From: Cupriavidus sp. WGlv3
Lineage (GTDB): Bacteria > Pseudomonadota > Gammaproteobacteria > Burkholderiales > Burkholderiaceae
Assembly (NCBI RefSeq): GCF_023952475.1
Contig: NZ_JALHRX010000011.1
Coordinates: 1-64,000, forward strand
DNA: 64,000 nucleotides
Direction of reading: 5' to 3'
The notes under the pieces are model-generated. The model had not been told where the DNA came from. It worked only from the letters and a program-made list of their open reading frames with translations, and searched no databases. Positions 1 to 8,871 of this stretch are shown here, piece by piece (position 1 is the first letter of the stretch; the number at the start of each line of letters is the position of its first letter). A program made the translations under genes and the position numbers.

Positions 1-65
1 ATTAGGCCGCGCTCGCTATTGCCGCAACGCCGTAATACCATTCCCGCAGCTCACCATTCCCGCCC
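1..65. other. Left-edge intergenic stretch
   Basis: These 65 bases precede the first gene. No convincing coding sequence or promoter is seen; an open frame starting at 19 is an out-of-frame shadow of the GIY-YIG gene. Confidence 0.4.
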
Positions 66-353
66 ATGTCCGCTGATTGCGCCTGGTATCTCTACCTGCT
101 CGAATGCACCGGCAATTCCATTTACACCGGAATCACCACGGACGTGGCGCGCCGTTTTGCCGAACACCAGTCCGGCAAAGGCGCGAAATATACGCGCTCA
201 CGCAAGCCGATTCGCGTGCTCGGCCAGTTGCGCTTCGCCACCAAGTCGGAAGCGTTGAAGGCGGAAATCGAAATCAAACGCATGAGTTCGGCGCAGAAGC
301 GATCATTTTGTGCCCAGCTGCCGCCCCTCGACGCGGAGCAGCAGACGGCGTGA
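66..353 (+). CDS. GIY-YIG nuclease family protein (UPF0213-like)
   Basis: A 95-residue protein made almost entirely of one GIY-YIG domain. The two signature strands are visible as WYLYLLEC near residue 7 and IYTGIT near residue 18, followed by RRFAEHQSGKGAKYTR, the usual conserved helix with the basic catalytic-type residues. The length matches the stand-alone YhbQ/UPF0213 family, which is small and has no extra DNA-binding module. Its cellular role is not settled; a structure-selective nuclease activity is known for some relatives. It is followed by a strong stem-loop terminator shared with the convergent ohr gene, so it is probably transcribed alone or with genes to its left. Confidence 0.88.
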   Translation: MSADCAWYLYLLECTGNSIYTGITTDVARRFAEHQSGKGAKYTRSRKPIRVLGQLRFATKSEALKAEIEIKRMSSAQKRSFCAQLPPLDAEQQTA

Positions 354-363
354 TATCAAGAAA

Positions 364-403
364 AAACGGCCCGCATCGCGCTTGCGATGCGGGCCGTTTC
401 TTT
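364..403. terminator. Bidirectional intrinsic terminator
   Basis: A perfect 16-bp stem (364-379 with 384-399) closed by the tetraloop GCTT. A-rich sequence lies on the left (360-366) and T-rich sequence on the right (397-404), so it can terminate both the GIY-YIG gene (plus) and ohr (minus). Confidence 0.9.
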
Positions 404-416
404 TGGGCTTGCCGCT

Positions 417-839
417 TCAGACCAGGGTCAGCGTAACGTCGATATTGCCGCGGGTCGCGTTCGAGTACGGGCACACCTGATGCGCCTGCTCGATCAGCTT
501 CTCGGCGGCTTCGCGCTCGAAGCCCGGCAAGGAGATCTTCAGTTCGACCTGGATGCCGAAGCCCTGCGGGATCGGGCCGATGCCGACCGCGCCCTGGATC
601 GAGGCATCGGCGGGCACGTTGATCTTCTGCTGGCTGGCGACATAGCGCATCGCACCCAGGAAGCAGGCCGAATAGCCGGCGGCAAACAGCTGCTCCGGAT
701 TCAGACCGTTGCCGGCACCGCCCATTTCCTTGGGTACCGCCAGCTTGGCGTCGAGCTGGCCGTCGGACGTGGTGGCACGGCCATCGCGGCCGCCGGTGGC
801 GGTGGCATGAGCGGTATATACGACTTTCTCGAGTTTCAT
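417..839 (-). CDS. ohr: Organic hydroperoxide resistance protein Ohr
   Basis: A 140-residue OsmC/Ohr family thiol peroxidase that reduces organic hydroperoxides in the cytoplasm. Both redox cysteines are present: C59 in [10 protein letters not shown] and C123 in [12 protein letters not shown], with the Ohr-type N-terminal motif [16 protein letters not shown]. The length is that of typical Ohr. It lies 51 bp downstream of ohrR on the same strand with a GGAG ribosome site just upstream. No second OhrR-type operator is visible in the short gap, so it is probably cotranscribed with ohrR. Confidence 0.96.
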   Translation of the reverse strand: MKLEKVVYTAHATATGGRDGRATTSDGQLDAKLAVPKEMGGAGNGLNPEQLFAAGYSACFLGAMRYVASQQKINVPADASIQGAVGIGPIPQGFGIQVELKISLPGFEREAAEKLIEQAHQVCPYSNATRGNIDVTLTLV

Positions 840-890
840 CTAAGGCTCCGGTTTGGTTGCCCGCATGGGCGCCATCATTAATGCCTGCCG

Positions 891-1367
891 TCAGTCCGGC
901 AAGCTGGAATCGGTCCGCGCTTGTTCGAGCGTCGACCGCAGTGCATGCAAGCGTCGCGTCAGTGCCTGGATCTCTTCGACCGGGCATTGCGTGGCACATA
1001 ACATCTGTTCGGGAATTCCCGTCGCGCGCTGACGCAATGCGCGGCCGGCGTCAGTCAGGCTGACCAGGACCCTGCGTTCGTCAGCCGCGTCCCGCGTGCG
1101 AGTGACCAGACCCGTCGTGGCGAGCCGCTTCAGCAGAGGCGTCAGCGTGCCCGAGTCCAGCGCCAGGCGATTGCCGAGTTCCGAGACCGACAGCGTTTCC
1201 GTTTCCCACAAGACCAGCATGACGAGATACTGCGGATAAGTAAGCCCAAGCTCACTTAGCAGCGGCTTGTACAGCTTGGTCATCGCCAACGAGCTCGAAT
1301 ACAGCGCAAAGCATAGTTGGTGGTCCAGCAAAAGCCAGTCGGTGGCGGGTTCGTTGTCGCGTTCCAT
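891..1367 (-). CDS. ohrR: MarR-family organic peroxide sensor OhrR
   Basis: A 158-residue winged-helix MarR protein. The N-terminal stretch DHQLCFALYSSS carries the conserved peroxide-sensing cysteine (C19), followed by TKLYKPLLSELGLTYPQYLV and the wing region RDAADERRVLVSLT, all typical of OhrR. In this family, oxidation of the cysteine releases the repressor from DNA and derepresses ohr. Adjacency to ohr on the same strand and an AT-rich palindrome at 1383-1396 upstream fit autoregulation. No other start codon suits the family's N-terminus. Confidence 0.95.
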   Translation of the reverse strand: MERDNEPATDWLLLDHQLCFALYSSSLAMTKLYKPLLSELGLTYPQYLVMLVLWETETLSVSELGNRLALDSGTLTPLLKRLATTGLVTRTRDAADERRVLVSLTDAGRALRQRATGIPEQMLCATQCPVEEIQALTRRLHALRSTLEQARTDSSLPD

Positions 1368-1373
1368 GTCGAT

Positions 1374-1401
1374 ATATTAGACGCAATTATATTGTACGCA
1401 A
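1374..1401 (-). promoter_or_regulatory. ohrR promoter with overlapping OhrR operator
   Basis: On the minus strand a perfect -10 hexamer TATAAT sits at 1391-1386, and a second possible promoter is TTGCGT (1401-1396) with a 16-bp spacer to TAATAT (1379-1374). The top-strand sequence GCAATTATATTGTA (1383-1396) closely resembles the AT-rich OhrR box TACAATT-AATTGTA and covers the -10. The second promoter would place the transcript start at or very near the ATG. Confidence 0.72.
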
Positions 1402-1458
1402 GATAAATCTTCGACTGAGCGATCCGACGGGGCGTGGGGGACGTCGGGGCTCCCGATC

Positions 1459-1478
1459 CTTAAGTCTGTTTTAAGTCT
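1459..1478 (+). promoter_or_regulatory. PmrA-box-like tandem repeat upstream of the Do protease
   Basis: CTTAAG (1459-1464), five bases, TTTAAG (1470-1475): this fits the PmrA/BasR consensus YTTAAK-N5-YTTAAK exactly. The half-sites repeat with an 11-bp period (TTAAGTCT twice), as expected for an OmpR/PhoB-family response regulator dimer. It lies about 70 bp upstream of the protease start codon. Confidence 0.6.
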
Positions 1479-1546
1479 TGGTCGCTAGCATTACGGTGTT
1501 GCGTCGCATCGTGCCGACGCAAGATGCTAAAAGGAAAGGAACACCT

Positions 1547-3013
1547 ATGATGCGCCAGACCATTGCTCGCACCGCCGTTGGTATCGCGGCCCTGGCCGCG
1601 CTCGGCGGCGGCTATGCCTATCTGCAGCGAGAAGTGATCACCCCGGGTTACGCGGCTCCCGCTGCCGTGGTGACCGCCGACCAGCCGGCGGCTGCCGTCG
1701 CCAGGCCGATGGACTTCTCCGGCATCGTCGCGCAGTACGGACCCGCGGTGGTCAATATCAGCGTCACCGCGCGCGCCCAGCGCACCGCGGTGCAGATGCC
1801 GCCCGGCATCGATCCGGACGATCCGCTGTTCCAGTTCTTCAAGCGCTTCGGCCCGCAGTTCCAAGGGCCGCAAGGTGGCCCGCAGCAACTGGTGCGCGGG
1901 CAGGGTTCCGGCTTTATCGTCAGCCCCGACGGCCTGATCCTGACCAATGCGCACGTCGTCGACGGCGCGCAGGAAGTGACCGTCAAGCTGACCGACCGCC
2001 GCGAGTTCAAGGCGAAGGTGCTTGGGACCGATCCGCAGACCGACGTGGCAGTGATCCGCATCGATGCCAGGGATCTGCCAACCGTGCGCCTCGGCAATCC
2101 GTCGCAGGTGCGCGTGGGCGAGCCGGTGCTGGCGATCGGCTCGCCTTACGGCTTCGAGAACACCGTGACCGCGGGCATCGTCAGCGCGAAATCGCGCTCG
2201 CTACCCGACGACACCTATGTGCCGTTCATCCAGACCGACGTGGCGGTCAATCCCGGCAACTCGGGCGGTCCGCTGTTCAACCAGCGCGGCGAGGTGGTCG
2301 GCATCAACTCGCAGATCTACAGCCAGACCGGCGGCTACCAGGGCCTGTCGTTCGCGATCCCGATCGACGTGGCGACCAAGGTGCAGCAGCAACTGGTGGC
2401 GCATGGCAAGGTCACGCGCGGGCGCCTCGGCATCAGCGTGCAGGAGGTCAACCAGGCGCTGGCGCAGTCGTTCGGCCTGCCCAAGCCGACCGGGGCGCTG
2501 GTCAACTCGGTCGAGCCTGACAGCCCCGCCGCGCGCGCGGGCCTGAAGCCGGGCGACGTCATCGTGCAGCTGGACAACGACGTGATCGATCATTCGGGCG
2601 ACCTGCCGGAGCACGTGGCCGATATCAAGCCGGGCACGCAGAGCTCACTGAAGATCATCCGCAAGGGCCAGCCGATGACGTTGTCGGTGACGGTCGGCAC
2701 CGCGCGGGACCAGGCGGTGGCGCAGAAAGCGGGCGGCAAGGAGGCCAACGGCCGGCTGGGGCTGGCAGTGCGGCCGCTGTCGCCGGCGGAAAAGCGCGAA
2801 AGCGGTATCGAAGGCGGCCTGGTGGTCGAGGACGTGACCGGTCCCGCCGCGCGCGTGGGCATCCAGCCCGGCGACGTGATCCTGTCGCTCAACGGTACGC
2901 CGATCGCATCCGTCGATCAGCTGCGGACGCTGGTGGGCAAGTCGGGCAAGCAGGTGGCGCTGCTGGTGCAGCGCGACGATGCGCGCATCTTCATTCCGCT
3001 CGATCTGGGCTGA
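1547..3013 (+). CDS. Do-family periplasmic serine protease (DegP/MucD-like)
   Basis: About 488 residues, a typical Do/HtrA length. The N-terminus MMRQTIARTAVGIAALAALGGGYAYL is a signal sequence or membrane anchor. The trypsin-like domain has H136 in TNAHVVDG, D166 in TDVAVIRID and S239 in NPGNSGGPL. Two PDZ domains follow (roughly residues 280-370 and 395-485), each with a GLKPGDVI or GIQPGDVI type binding loop. Such enzymes degrade or refold misfolded envelope proteins. The start at 1547 is chosen because AAGGAAAGGA (1531-1540) is a good ribosome site; the open frame runs back to 1478 and a second ATG is at 1550. A PmrA-box-like element lies upstream. Confidence 0.95.
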   Translation: MMRQTIARTAVGIAALAALGGGYAYLQREVITPGYAAPAAVVTADQPAAAVARPMDFSGIVAQYGPAVVNISVTARAQRTAVQMPPGIDPDDPLFQFFKRFGPQFQGPQGGPQQLVRGQGSGFIVSPDGLILTNAHVVDGAQEVTVKLTDRREFKAKVLGTDPQTDVAVIRIDARDLPTVRLGNPSQVRVGEPVLAIGSPYGFENTVTAGIVSAKSRSLPDDTYVPFIQTDVAVNPGNSGGPLFNQRGEVVGINSQIYSQTGGYQGLSFAIPIDVATKVQQQLVAHGKVTRGRLGISVQEVNQALAQSFGLPKPTGALVNSVEPDSPAARAGLKPGDVIVQLDNDVIDHSGDLPEHVADIKPGTQSSLKIIRKGQPMTLSVTVGTARDQAVAQKAGGKEANGRLGLAVRPLSPAEKRESGIEGGLVVEDVTGPAARVGIQPGDVILSLNGTPIASVDQLRTLVGKSGKQVALLVQRDDARIFIPLDLG

Positions 3014-3018
3014 TCCTC

Positions 3019-3040
3019 GCGGGCACCACTGCGTGCCCGC
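3019..3040. terminator. Stem-loop after the Do protease
   Basis: GCGGGCAC (3019-3026) pairs with GTGCCCGC (3033-3040) around a 6-base loop, 6 bases after the stop codon. There is no T-run, so it may protect the 3' end of the mRNA or be Rho-assisted. Confidence 0.55.
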
Positions 3041-3072
3041 AAGTCGTTAACCAGCAAGGCTTTGACGTCCTC

Positions 3073-3140
3073 GCGGGCCGTATACCTGCACGTATACCAC
3101 CACGTTTACGAGTGGGTATACGTGCAGGTATACGGCCCGC
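3073..3140. repeat. Large perfect palindrome made of 12-bp-phased GTATAC units
   Basis: Arms 3073-3098 and 3115-3140 are exact inverted repeats of 26 bp around a 16-base centre. Inside, the hexamer GTATAC occurs at 3080, 3092, 3116 and 3128, and GTTTAC at 3104, giving five units on an exact 12-bp period. Read as protein this would be Val-Tyr every fourth residue, but there is no plausible gene here, so a multi-site operator or an extragenic palindromic element is more likely. Confidence 0.85.
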
Positions 3141-3179
3141 TAAGCCTTACCGGAGGCGGGATTCAGCGCAACGAACTAC

Positions 3180-3207
3180 TTACAGAAAGCGCGCCAGCAG
3201 GTATCAT
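3180..3207 (+). promoter_or_regulatory. Candidate sigma-70 promoter of the 110-aa hypothetical gene
   Basis: TTACAG (3180-3185), a 16-bp spacer and TATCAT (3202-3207) form a reasonable -35/-10 pair. Transcription would start near 3214, leaving a leader of about 70 bases before the ATG at 3285. Confidence 0.45.
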
Positions 3208-3284
3208 CTCGACTGCGATGCACGAAGCATGCGGCGGCAGCCCCCGCCGGCCCTGGTTCTGCTGAATCGACAAAGAGGAAGTCT

Positions 3285-3617
3285 ATGCAGTTGGATTTCA
3301 CCCGTGCCCCGATGCCGGGTACCGATAGAGCGCGGCGACTGACGTCCACGACGTCAGCCACCGGCTCCGCGCCGAAGCCCCGGCGGCGCAAGAAAGAGGT
3401 TGCCCCGCACTGGGAGCGCGGCTACCGTTCGCACTTCTACCGCAACGAGCGCGGCGACAAGCTTGGCGAAGTGCGCCTGTCCGAACGCGGCGAGCTTCCG
3501 GTGGTCTACCACTGGGCCGCCGGCAATTACTCCGGCGCGGAAGGCTCGCTGGCCCACGCCCGTGCGCGCGTGGAAGAGACCATCGGTTTCGGCATGCGCC
3601 AGCTGTCGCTGTTCTGA
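3285..3617 (+). CDS. Hypothetical protein, 110 aa
   Basis: I do not recognise a named family. The protein has a disordered basic N-terminal third (KPRRRKKE around residues 31-40), then a compact segment with HWERGYRSHFYRNERGDKLGEVRL and VVYHWAAGNYSG, which looks like a small beta-rich domain. An AAAGAGGAAG ribosome site sits at 3270-3279, and codon use matches neighbouring genes, so it is very likely real. The gene stands alone between the GTATAC palindrome and the convergent transglutaminase operon. A nucleic-acid-binding role is possible from the basic tail but is only a guess. Confidence 0.7.
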   Translation: MQLDFTRAPMPGTDRARRLTSTTSATGSAPKPRRRKKEVAPHWERGYRSHFYRNERGDKLGEVRLSERGELPVVYHWAAGNYSGAEGSLAHARARVEETIGFGMRQLSLF

Positions 3618-3846
3618 GCAGGATCTTCGCCGGTGCCGCGTTCGCCGGCACTGCGACCCGTCCGCGCCCACCCTTCGCGCGCGGTGCCTTCGCTTCTCCC
3701 TGATCTTCCCCGTTGTTTCTGCAGTCCCCGAGCGTAGCCTACAGCCGGCACAGTTCTGGCCAGTCCGGCAATCAGCCGATAGATTTCCTCGCAAGCAATC
3801 AGTGTGGCCTGCAGCGTGACCGCCGCGCCTTGGGTCCGCCTGCCCG
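3618..3846. other. Convergent intergenic region
   Basis: About 230 bp between two convergent genes. It holds some weak GC-rich dyads near 3630-3655 but no clear T-tailed terminator and no supported small gene. Confidence 0.4.
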
Positions 3847-5817
3847 TTATCGACGCAATGCCGCCGAGATTCCGCGGATGCCCGCCCGCATCGACGCCAA
3901 GGCCTGCGCCTGCATTTCGGCCGGCAGGTTGCCGTAGCGCAGGCTGACATAGGCGGCGCTGACGGCGGCGATCGCGTCGCCGGCGCGTGGCAAGTGCGTG
4001 CTGGCCCGCGCCGCAAAATCCTGCGGGCCTTCGGCCGGCGCGCGCGTGCAGCCGTGGCGGGCAAGCACGGCGCAGAAGCGCGCATAGGCCGCGCCGACCG
4101 GATCCGCGGGCGCGCGCCGCCGCCACAGCGGCACCAGCGCCAGCAGGCACAGCATGCCGAGCACGGCCGCCAGCAATGGTCCGGCACCGGCGCTGGTGCC
4201 GAGCGCCTGCAGCAGCCGCTGCTGCCGCGCATGGTCGTACTGCAGCACCCAGCGCTGCCAGGTGTAGACCATGCCCTCATAGGCCCAGCGCAAATCCTTG
4301 AGCCATGCCGGCTGGCGCGACGGGCGCCAGTCAGCGGCTTCGTTGCCGACCACCGCATCCAGCCCCTGCTCGATGCGGCTGGGCGCGACCGCGCTGGTCG
4401 GGTCAACGCGTACCCAGCCTCGGCCGTCGAGCCAGACTTCGGCCCAGGCATGCGCATCGGACTGGCGCACCACGTAGTGATTGGCCATGGGGTTGTACTC
4501 GCCGCCCTGATAGCCGGTGACCACGCGCGCCGGCACGCCGGCGGCGCGCATCAGGAACACGAAGCTGCTGGCGTAGTGCTCGCAGAAGCCACGCCGGGTG
4601 TCGAACACAAAGCTGTCGATCTGTTCGGCGCCCAGCGGCGGCGGGACGAGCGTATAGGCGAAAGGCGCCGCCGCGAACAGCCGCAGAGCGGCCTGCACGC
4701 GCGCCGCGGGATCGGCATGGCGTTGTGCCCATTGCGCGGCCAGTGCGCGGGCGCGCGGGTTACCCGGCGGCAGGCTCAGCGCCAGCCGCAGCGTGGCCGG
4801 CGGCAACAATTCGGCCGGCGGCGCCAGCGTGGAATGCGTGCGATAGCGGATGCGCTGGTCCACCGCCCGGCGCGCCATGAACTCGCCGTCGGCCGTGATG
4901 GCGGCATCCGCGCCGGCGGACAGCGCCTGGCCGCGGTCGAGCACGAACAGCCAGCGTTGCCGGCTGGGCTCCAGCGTGATGCTGATGTCGATACCGGCCG
5001 TGCCGCCGGCGCCGGGCGCTGGGGCTAGTTGCTGCCGCCGCAGGCGCGACGGGTGCCAGATGGTGCCGTCGTATTCCCACAGTACCAGCGCGCGCCAGTA
5101 GAGCGCGGCCGCGGGCAACGGCGGGCCGGCGATTTCGGCACGCAGGGCGATCTCGGGCGAACGGATCAGTTGCCCCACGCTGCCCGGGCGCATGGTGTCG
5201 CTGATGCCGGTGGTGCCGCTCTGCGCGGACTGGGGCAACTGCCACAGCGGGTGCTCCAGGCGCGGGAACAGCACGAACAGCGCCAGCGCCCACGGCAGGC
5301 CCAGCAGCGCCATGCGGCCCAGCAGCGGCCAGATCGCCAGCCGGCTGCGCGCCTCGGGGTGATGCAGCAACAGCCAGTTGCGCAGCACCCAGGCGCCGAT
5401 CGCCAGGCTGTACAGCGCCAGCCAGAACGGCTGGTCGGACAGGTACAGCGTCAGCAGCAGGTAGAACGACAACTGCGTGACCAGCGTTGCGTCCGAAAGC
5501 GCACGGCATTCCAGCAGCTTGAGGATCACGAAGGCGCCCAGCAACGCCACCGCCAGCTCGCGCCCGATGCCGCCGCCATCCTGCCACACCAGCGCACAAG
5601 CGACCAGCAGCACCAGCATCGCGGTGGTGCCGAGCATCCAGCGCGACGGCAGCGGCGCCCGCCGCCGCCACAGCAGCCAGCGCCACGCCAGCAACAGCAC
5701 CAGCAGCAGGCTGACCGCCACCGGCAGCGTACGTGCCTGCGGCGCCAGCACCAGCGCCAGCTGGCCGAGCAGCAGGCCGTGGTCTTCATGCCGCAGCGGC
5801 CGGGGCGCGGGTTTCAT
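3847..5817 (-). CDS. TgpA-like membrane transglutaminase (DUF3488/transglutaminase domain)
   Basis: About 656 residues. The N-terminal third is a bundle of hydrophobic helices (DUF3488/TgpA_N), followed by a periplasmic transglutaminase-like domain with the triad C412 in GFCEHYASSF, H456 in DAHAWAEVWL and D472 in VRVDPTSAV. A further membrane segment lies near residue 555 (LLAAVLGMLCLLALVPLW) and a DUF4129-like tail follows. The Pseudomonas relative TgpA is essential, but its substrate is unknown. The start at 5817 overlaps the upstream DUF58 stop by 4 bp (ATGA), showing translational coupling. It is the last gene of the MoxR-DUF58-TgpA operon. Confidence 0.92.
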   Translation of the reverse strand: MKPAPRPLRHEDHGLLLGQLALVLAPQARTLPVAVSLLLVLLLAWRWLLWRRRAPLPSRWMLGTTAMLVLLVACALVWQDGGGIGRELAVALLGAFVILKLLECRALSDATLVTQLSFYLLLTLYLSDQPFWLALYSLAIGAWVLRNWLLLHHPEARSRLAIWPLLGRMALLGLPWALALFVLFPRLEHPLWQLPQSAQSGTTGISDTMRPGSVGQLIRSPEIALRAEIAGPPLPAAALYWRALVLWEYDGTIWHPSRLRRQQLAPAPGAGGTAGIDISITLEPSRQRWLFVLDRGQALSAGADAAITADGEFMARRAVDQRIRYRTHSTLAPPAELLPPATLRLALSLPPGNPRARALAAQWAQRHADPAARVQAALRLFAAAPFAYTLVPPPLGAEQIDSFVFDTRRGFCEHYASSFVFLMRAAGVPARVVTGYQGGEYNPMANHYVVRQSDAHAWAEVWLDGRGWVRVDPTSAVAPSRIEQGLDAVVGNEAADWRPSRQPAWLKDLRWAYEGMVYTWQRWVLQYDHARQQRLLQALGTSAGAGPLLAAVLGMLCLLALVPLWRRRAPADPVGAAYARFCAVLARHGCTRAPAEGPQDFAARASTHLPRAGDAIAAVSAAYVSLRYGNLPAEMQAQALASMRAGIRGISAALRR

Positions 5818-6836
5818 GCGGGTTCCGCGGCGCGGACCGTGCCAGGACGCTGCGGCCACAAGGCCAGCGCCTCGAGGCAGGCGCGCCGGTGGCTGGCGCC
5901 GCGCGCCGGCTGCAGTTCGATGCCGGGCAGCCGCAGGCCAATCTCGACTTCGTCGCCGGCGGCGAGCAGCCACGCGCACAGGCGCGACAGCCGGGCCTCG
6001 GCCTCCATGCCGGCGGGCAGCGCGTGCCAGTCCAGCCAGCGCGCCGGCTGCCGCGGCGGATCGCCGGCGCGGCTGAGCCAGCGGCCGGTGCGCGCGCTGT
6101 GCTTCCAGGCGATGCGGTGCAGCGGGTCGCCGCTGCGGTAGCGGCGCAACTGGTCGATGCCGTCGTCGCTATGCGTTGTGCCGGGGGCAGCGTGCGCGTC
6201 GTCGCCATGGTCGGGGCGGTGCGCGGGCGGCGGCGGTGGGGCGTCGCCTTCCGGCGCGGGGTAGACCAGCGTCGACAATTCCAGGTCCGCATGGCTCCAG
6301 ACATGGAACAGGCCGAACGGAAAGCGGCTGGCAATCGTGACCCGCGGCAGCACCAGGCGGCCGCGCCGCGGCGCTGGTACGTGCAGCGCCAGCATGCCGC
6401 TGGCATTGGCATCCAGCGTCAGCGTTGCGGCGGCGACTTCGGGTATGGCGGACAAGCGCGCCTCGATGCCGATGCGCGCGTCGCCACCATGGCTGTCGAC
6501 GCGCAGGTGGAAGACGGCGTCCTGCCCGGCATGGACCGCCGCCACCGGCCCCGCGGCCACGGCGAGGTCAAGCAGGTTGCGGTAGGCCAGCCACATGCAT
6601 GACATGCCGATACCGGCGAGCATGAAGGTCAGCGCGAAACCCAGGCTGATGTTGTAGTTCAGCGAGGTCATCAGCATCGCGGCCAGCACCACCGCAAAGC
6701 CGACCCCACCGCGCGTGGGCAGGATATAGAGATGGCGCCGGTCCAGCAGAACCACGCCGCCAGCAGGGCGCCGGCTTGCGGCGCGGCGCCATGCGAGGCG
6801 TGGGGTGCCGCCGAGCACGCCCTTGCGCGCCGCCAT
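5814..6836 (-). CDS. DUF58 domain-containing membrane protein
   Basis: About 340 residues. Two N-terminal membrane segments (around 38-80, including GVGFAVVLAAMLMTSLNYNI) are followed by a beta-rich region and the DUF58 signature DQLRRYRSGDPLHRIAWK, where YRxGDxxRxIxW is the family motif. DUF58 proteins have a von-Willebrand-type fold and regularly pair with MoxR ATPases, probably as chaperone-type partners in envelope protein maturation. The start at 6836 lies 5 bp after the MoxR stop, and the end overlaps the transglutaminase gene by 4 bp. This makes a tight three-gene operon. The open frame extends further upstream into the MoxR gene, but those residues look like shadow sequence. Confidence 0.88.
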   Translation of the reverse strand: MAARKGVLGGTPRLAWRRAASRRPAGGVVLLDRRHLYILPTRGGVGFAVVLAAMLMTSLNYNISLGFALTFMLAGIGMSCMWLAYRNLLDLAVAAGPVAAVHAGQDAVFHLRVDSHGGDARIGIEARLSAIPEVAAATLTLDANASGMLALHVPAPRRGRLVLPRVTIASRFPFGLFHVWSHADLELSTLVYPAPEGDAPPPPPAHRPDHGDDAHAAPGTTHSDDGIDQLRRYRSGDPLHRIAWKHSARTGRWLSRAGDPPRQPARWLDWHALPAGMEAEARLSRLCAWLLAAGDEVEIGLRLPGIELQPARGASHRRACLEALALWPQRPGTVRAAEPA

Positions 6837-6841
6837 GGCGT

Positions 6842-7768
<927 letters not shown>

Positions 7769-8031
7769 GTGGGACCTCGGCGCGGAGCCTGAAAAAATCG
7801 CGGTGGATGCAGGAATTATCGGGCAAAGACCAGCGCATTGTAGCGGCGCGCACCGCAGACGCGACCGTCTGTTGCCGTACGCAGGCGGCCGCTGGCCGAG
7901 CGCGGTGCGCAGGCTGCGGATGCGGCGCCTGCGCCAGATGGCGCCGGTTCTGGCATCATGAGCCTGTCGGGCCACCGCGGCCCCTGTTTTGTTTCCGCCT
8001 CTTTGCGCGACCTTGCGCCGTGCCTGCTGCA

Positions 8032-8853
8032 ATGACCTCGCTGGATCCCTGCGCCGACCTGCCCGCTTCCACCCTGTCCGCCGATGCCGGCGCGCTGCCG
8101 CGCCTGGTGCAGGCCTTCCATGCCAACGGTTTCGTGATCCTGCGCGGCTTTGCCGACGAGCCGGCGTGCGCGGCGCTGGAGACGGTGACGCGCCAGCATC
8201 TCGCCGCGGCGGTGCCGCCGGTGGAGTTCGAGGCCGATCTCGGCTATCCGGGCGCCCCGGCCACGCGCGATGCCACCGGCGGCGGCACGGTCAGGCGCCT
8301 GCGCCAGGCCTATGGGCGCGATGCGGTATTCCGCCGCTGGGCCAGCGATCCGAAGCTGGTCGTCGTGGTACAGGCGTTGCTGGGCGAGCCCGCCCGCATC
8401 ACGCTGGCGCATCACAACTGCGTGATGACCAAGCATCCGCACTACGGCAGCCAGACCGGCTGGCACCGCGATACCCGCTACTGGTCGTTTGCGCGCCCGG
8501 AACTGGTGACGGTGTGGCTGGCGCTGGGCGACGAGGATGAGCGCAATGGCGTGCTGCGCGTCATCCCGGGCTCGCACCAGGCCCGGCTCGAGCCCGGCCA
8601 GCTGGACCCGGCCGAATTCCTGATCGAAGCGCACCCGGCCAGCCAGCCGCTGCTGGATGCCGCGCAGCCGCTGGCGCTGCACCGCGGCGACGTGCTCTGC
8701 TTCGACAGCCGGCTGTTCCATGCGGCCGGCCGCAATGCGTCCAACGCGGTCAAGCTGTCGGTGGCGTTCGCGTATTTCGGCGCCAGCAACCGGCCGCTGG
8801 ATGGCACGCGCTCGGCCGAGTTCGGCAGCGTCGAGCTGCCCGCGGTGGTCTGA
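8032..8853 (+). CDS. Phytanoyl-CoA dioxygenase (PhyH) family protein
   Basis: About 273 residues, a non-haem Fe(II)/2-oxoglutarate dioxygenase. The metal triad is visible: H145 and D147 in TGWHRDTRYW, and H230 in DSRLFHAAGRN, followed by residues typical of 2-oxoglutarate binding. The N-terminus FHANGFVILRGFADEPAC is the usual PhyH opening. The substrate cannot be told from sequence; bacterial members hydroxylate many small molecules. It stands alone, diverging from the MoxR operon across about 260 bp and converging on the IclR regulator. The ATG at 8032 was chosen because upstream sequence is proline- and arginine-rich shadow. Confidence 0.88.
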   Translation: MTSLDPCADLPASTLSADAGALPRLVQAFHANGFVILRGFADEPACAALETVTRQHLAAAVPPVEFEADLGYPGAPATRDATGGGTVRRLRQAYGRDAVFRRWASDPKLVVVVQALLGEPARITLAHHNCVMTKHPHYGSQTGWHRDTRYWSFARPELVTVWLALGDEDERNGVLRVIPGSHQARLEPGQLDPAEFLIEAHPASQPLLDAAQPLALHRGDVLCFDSRLFHAAGRNASNAVKLSVAFAYFGASNRPLDGTRSAEFGSVELPAVV

Positions 8854-8871
8854 CCCGGCGCGCGGCTGCGC

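Noticed and set aside
3062-3265. Small frame with a Val-Tyr repeat (VYLHVYHHVYEWVYVQVYG)
   Set aside because: The peptide pattern follows directly from the GTATAC palindrome. There is only a weak TTG start and no ribosome site, so I treat it as DNA structure, not a gene.
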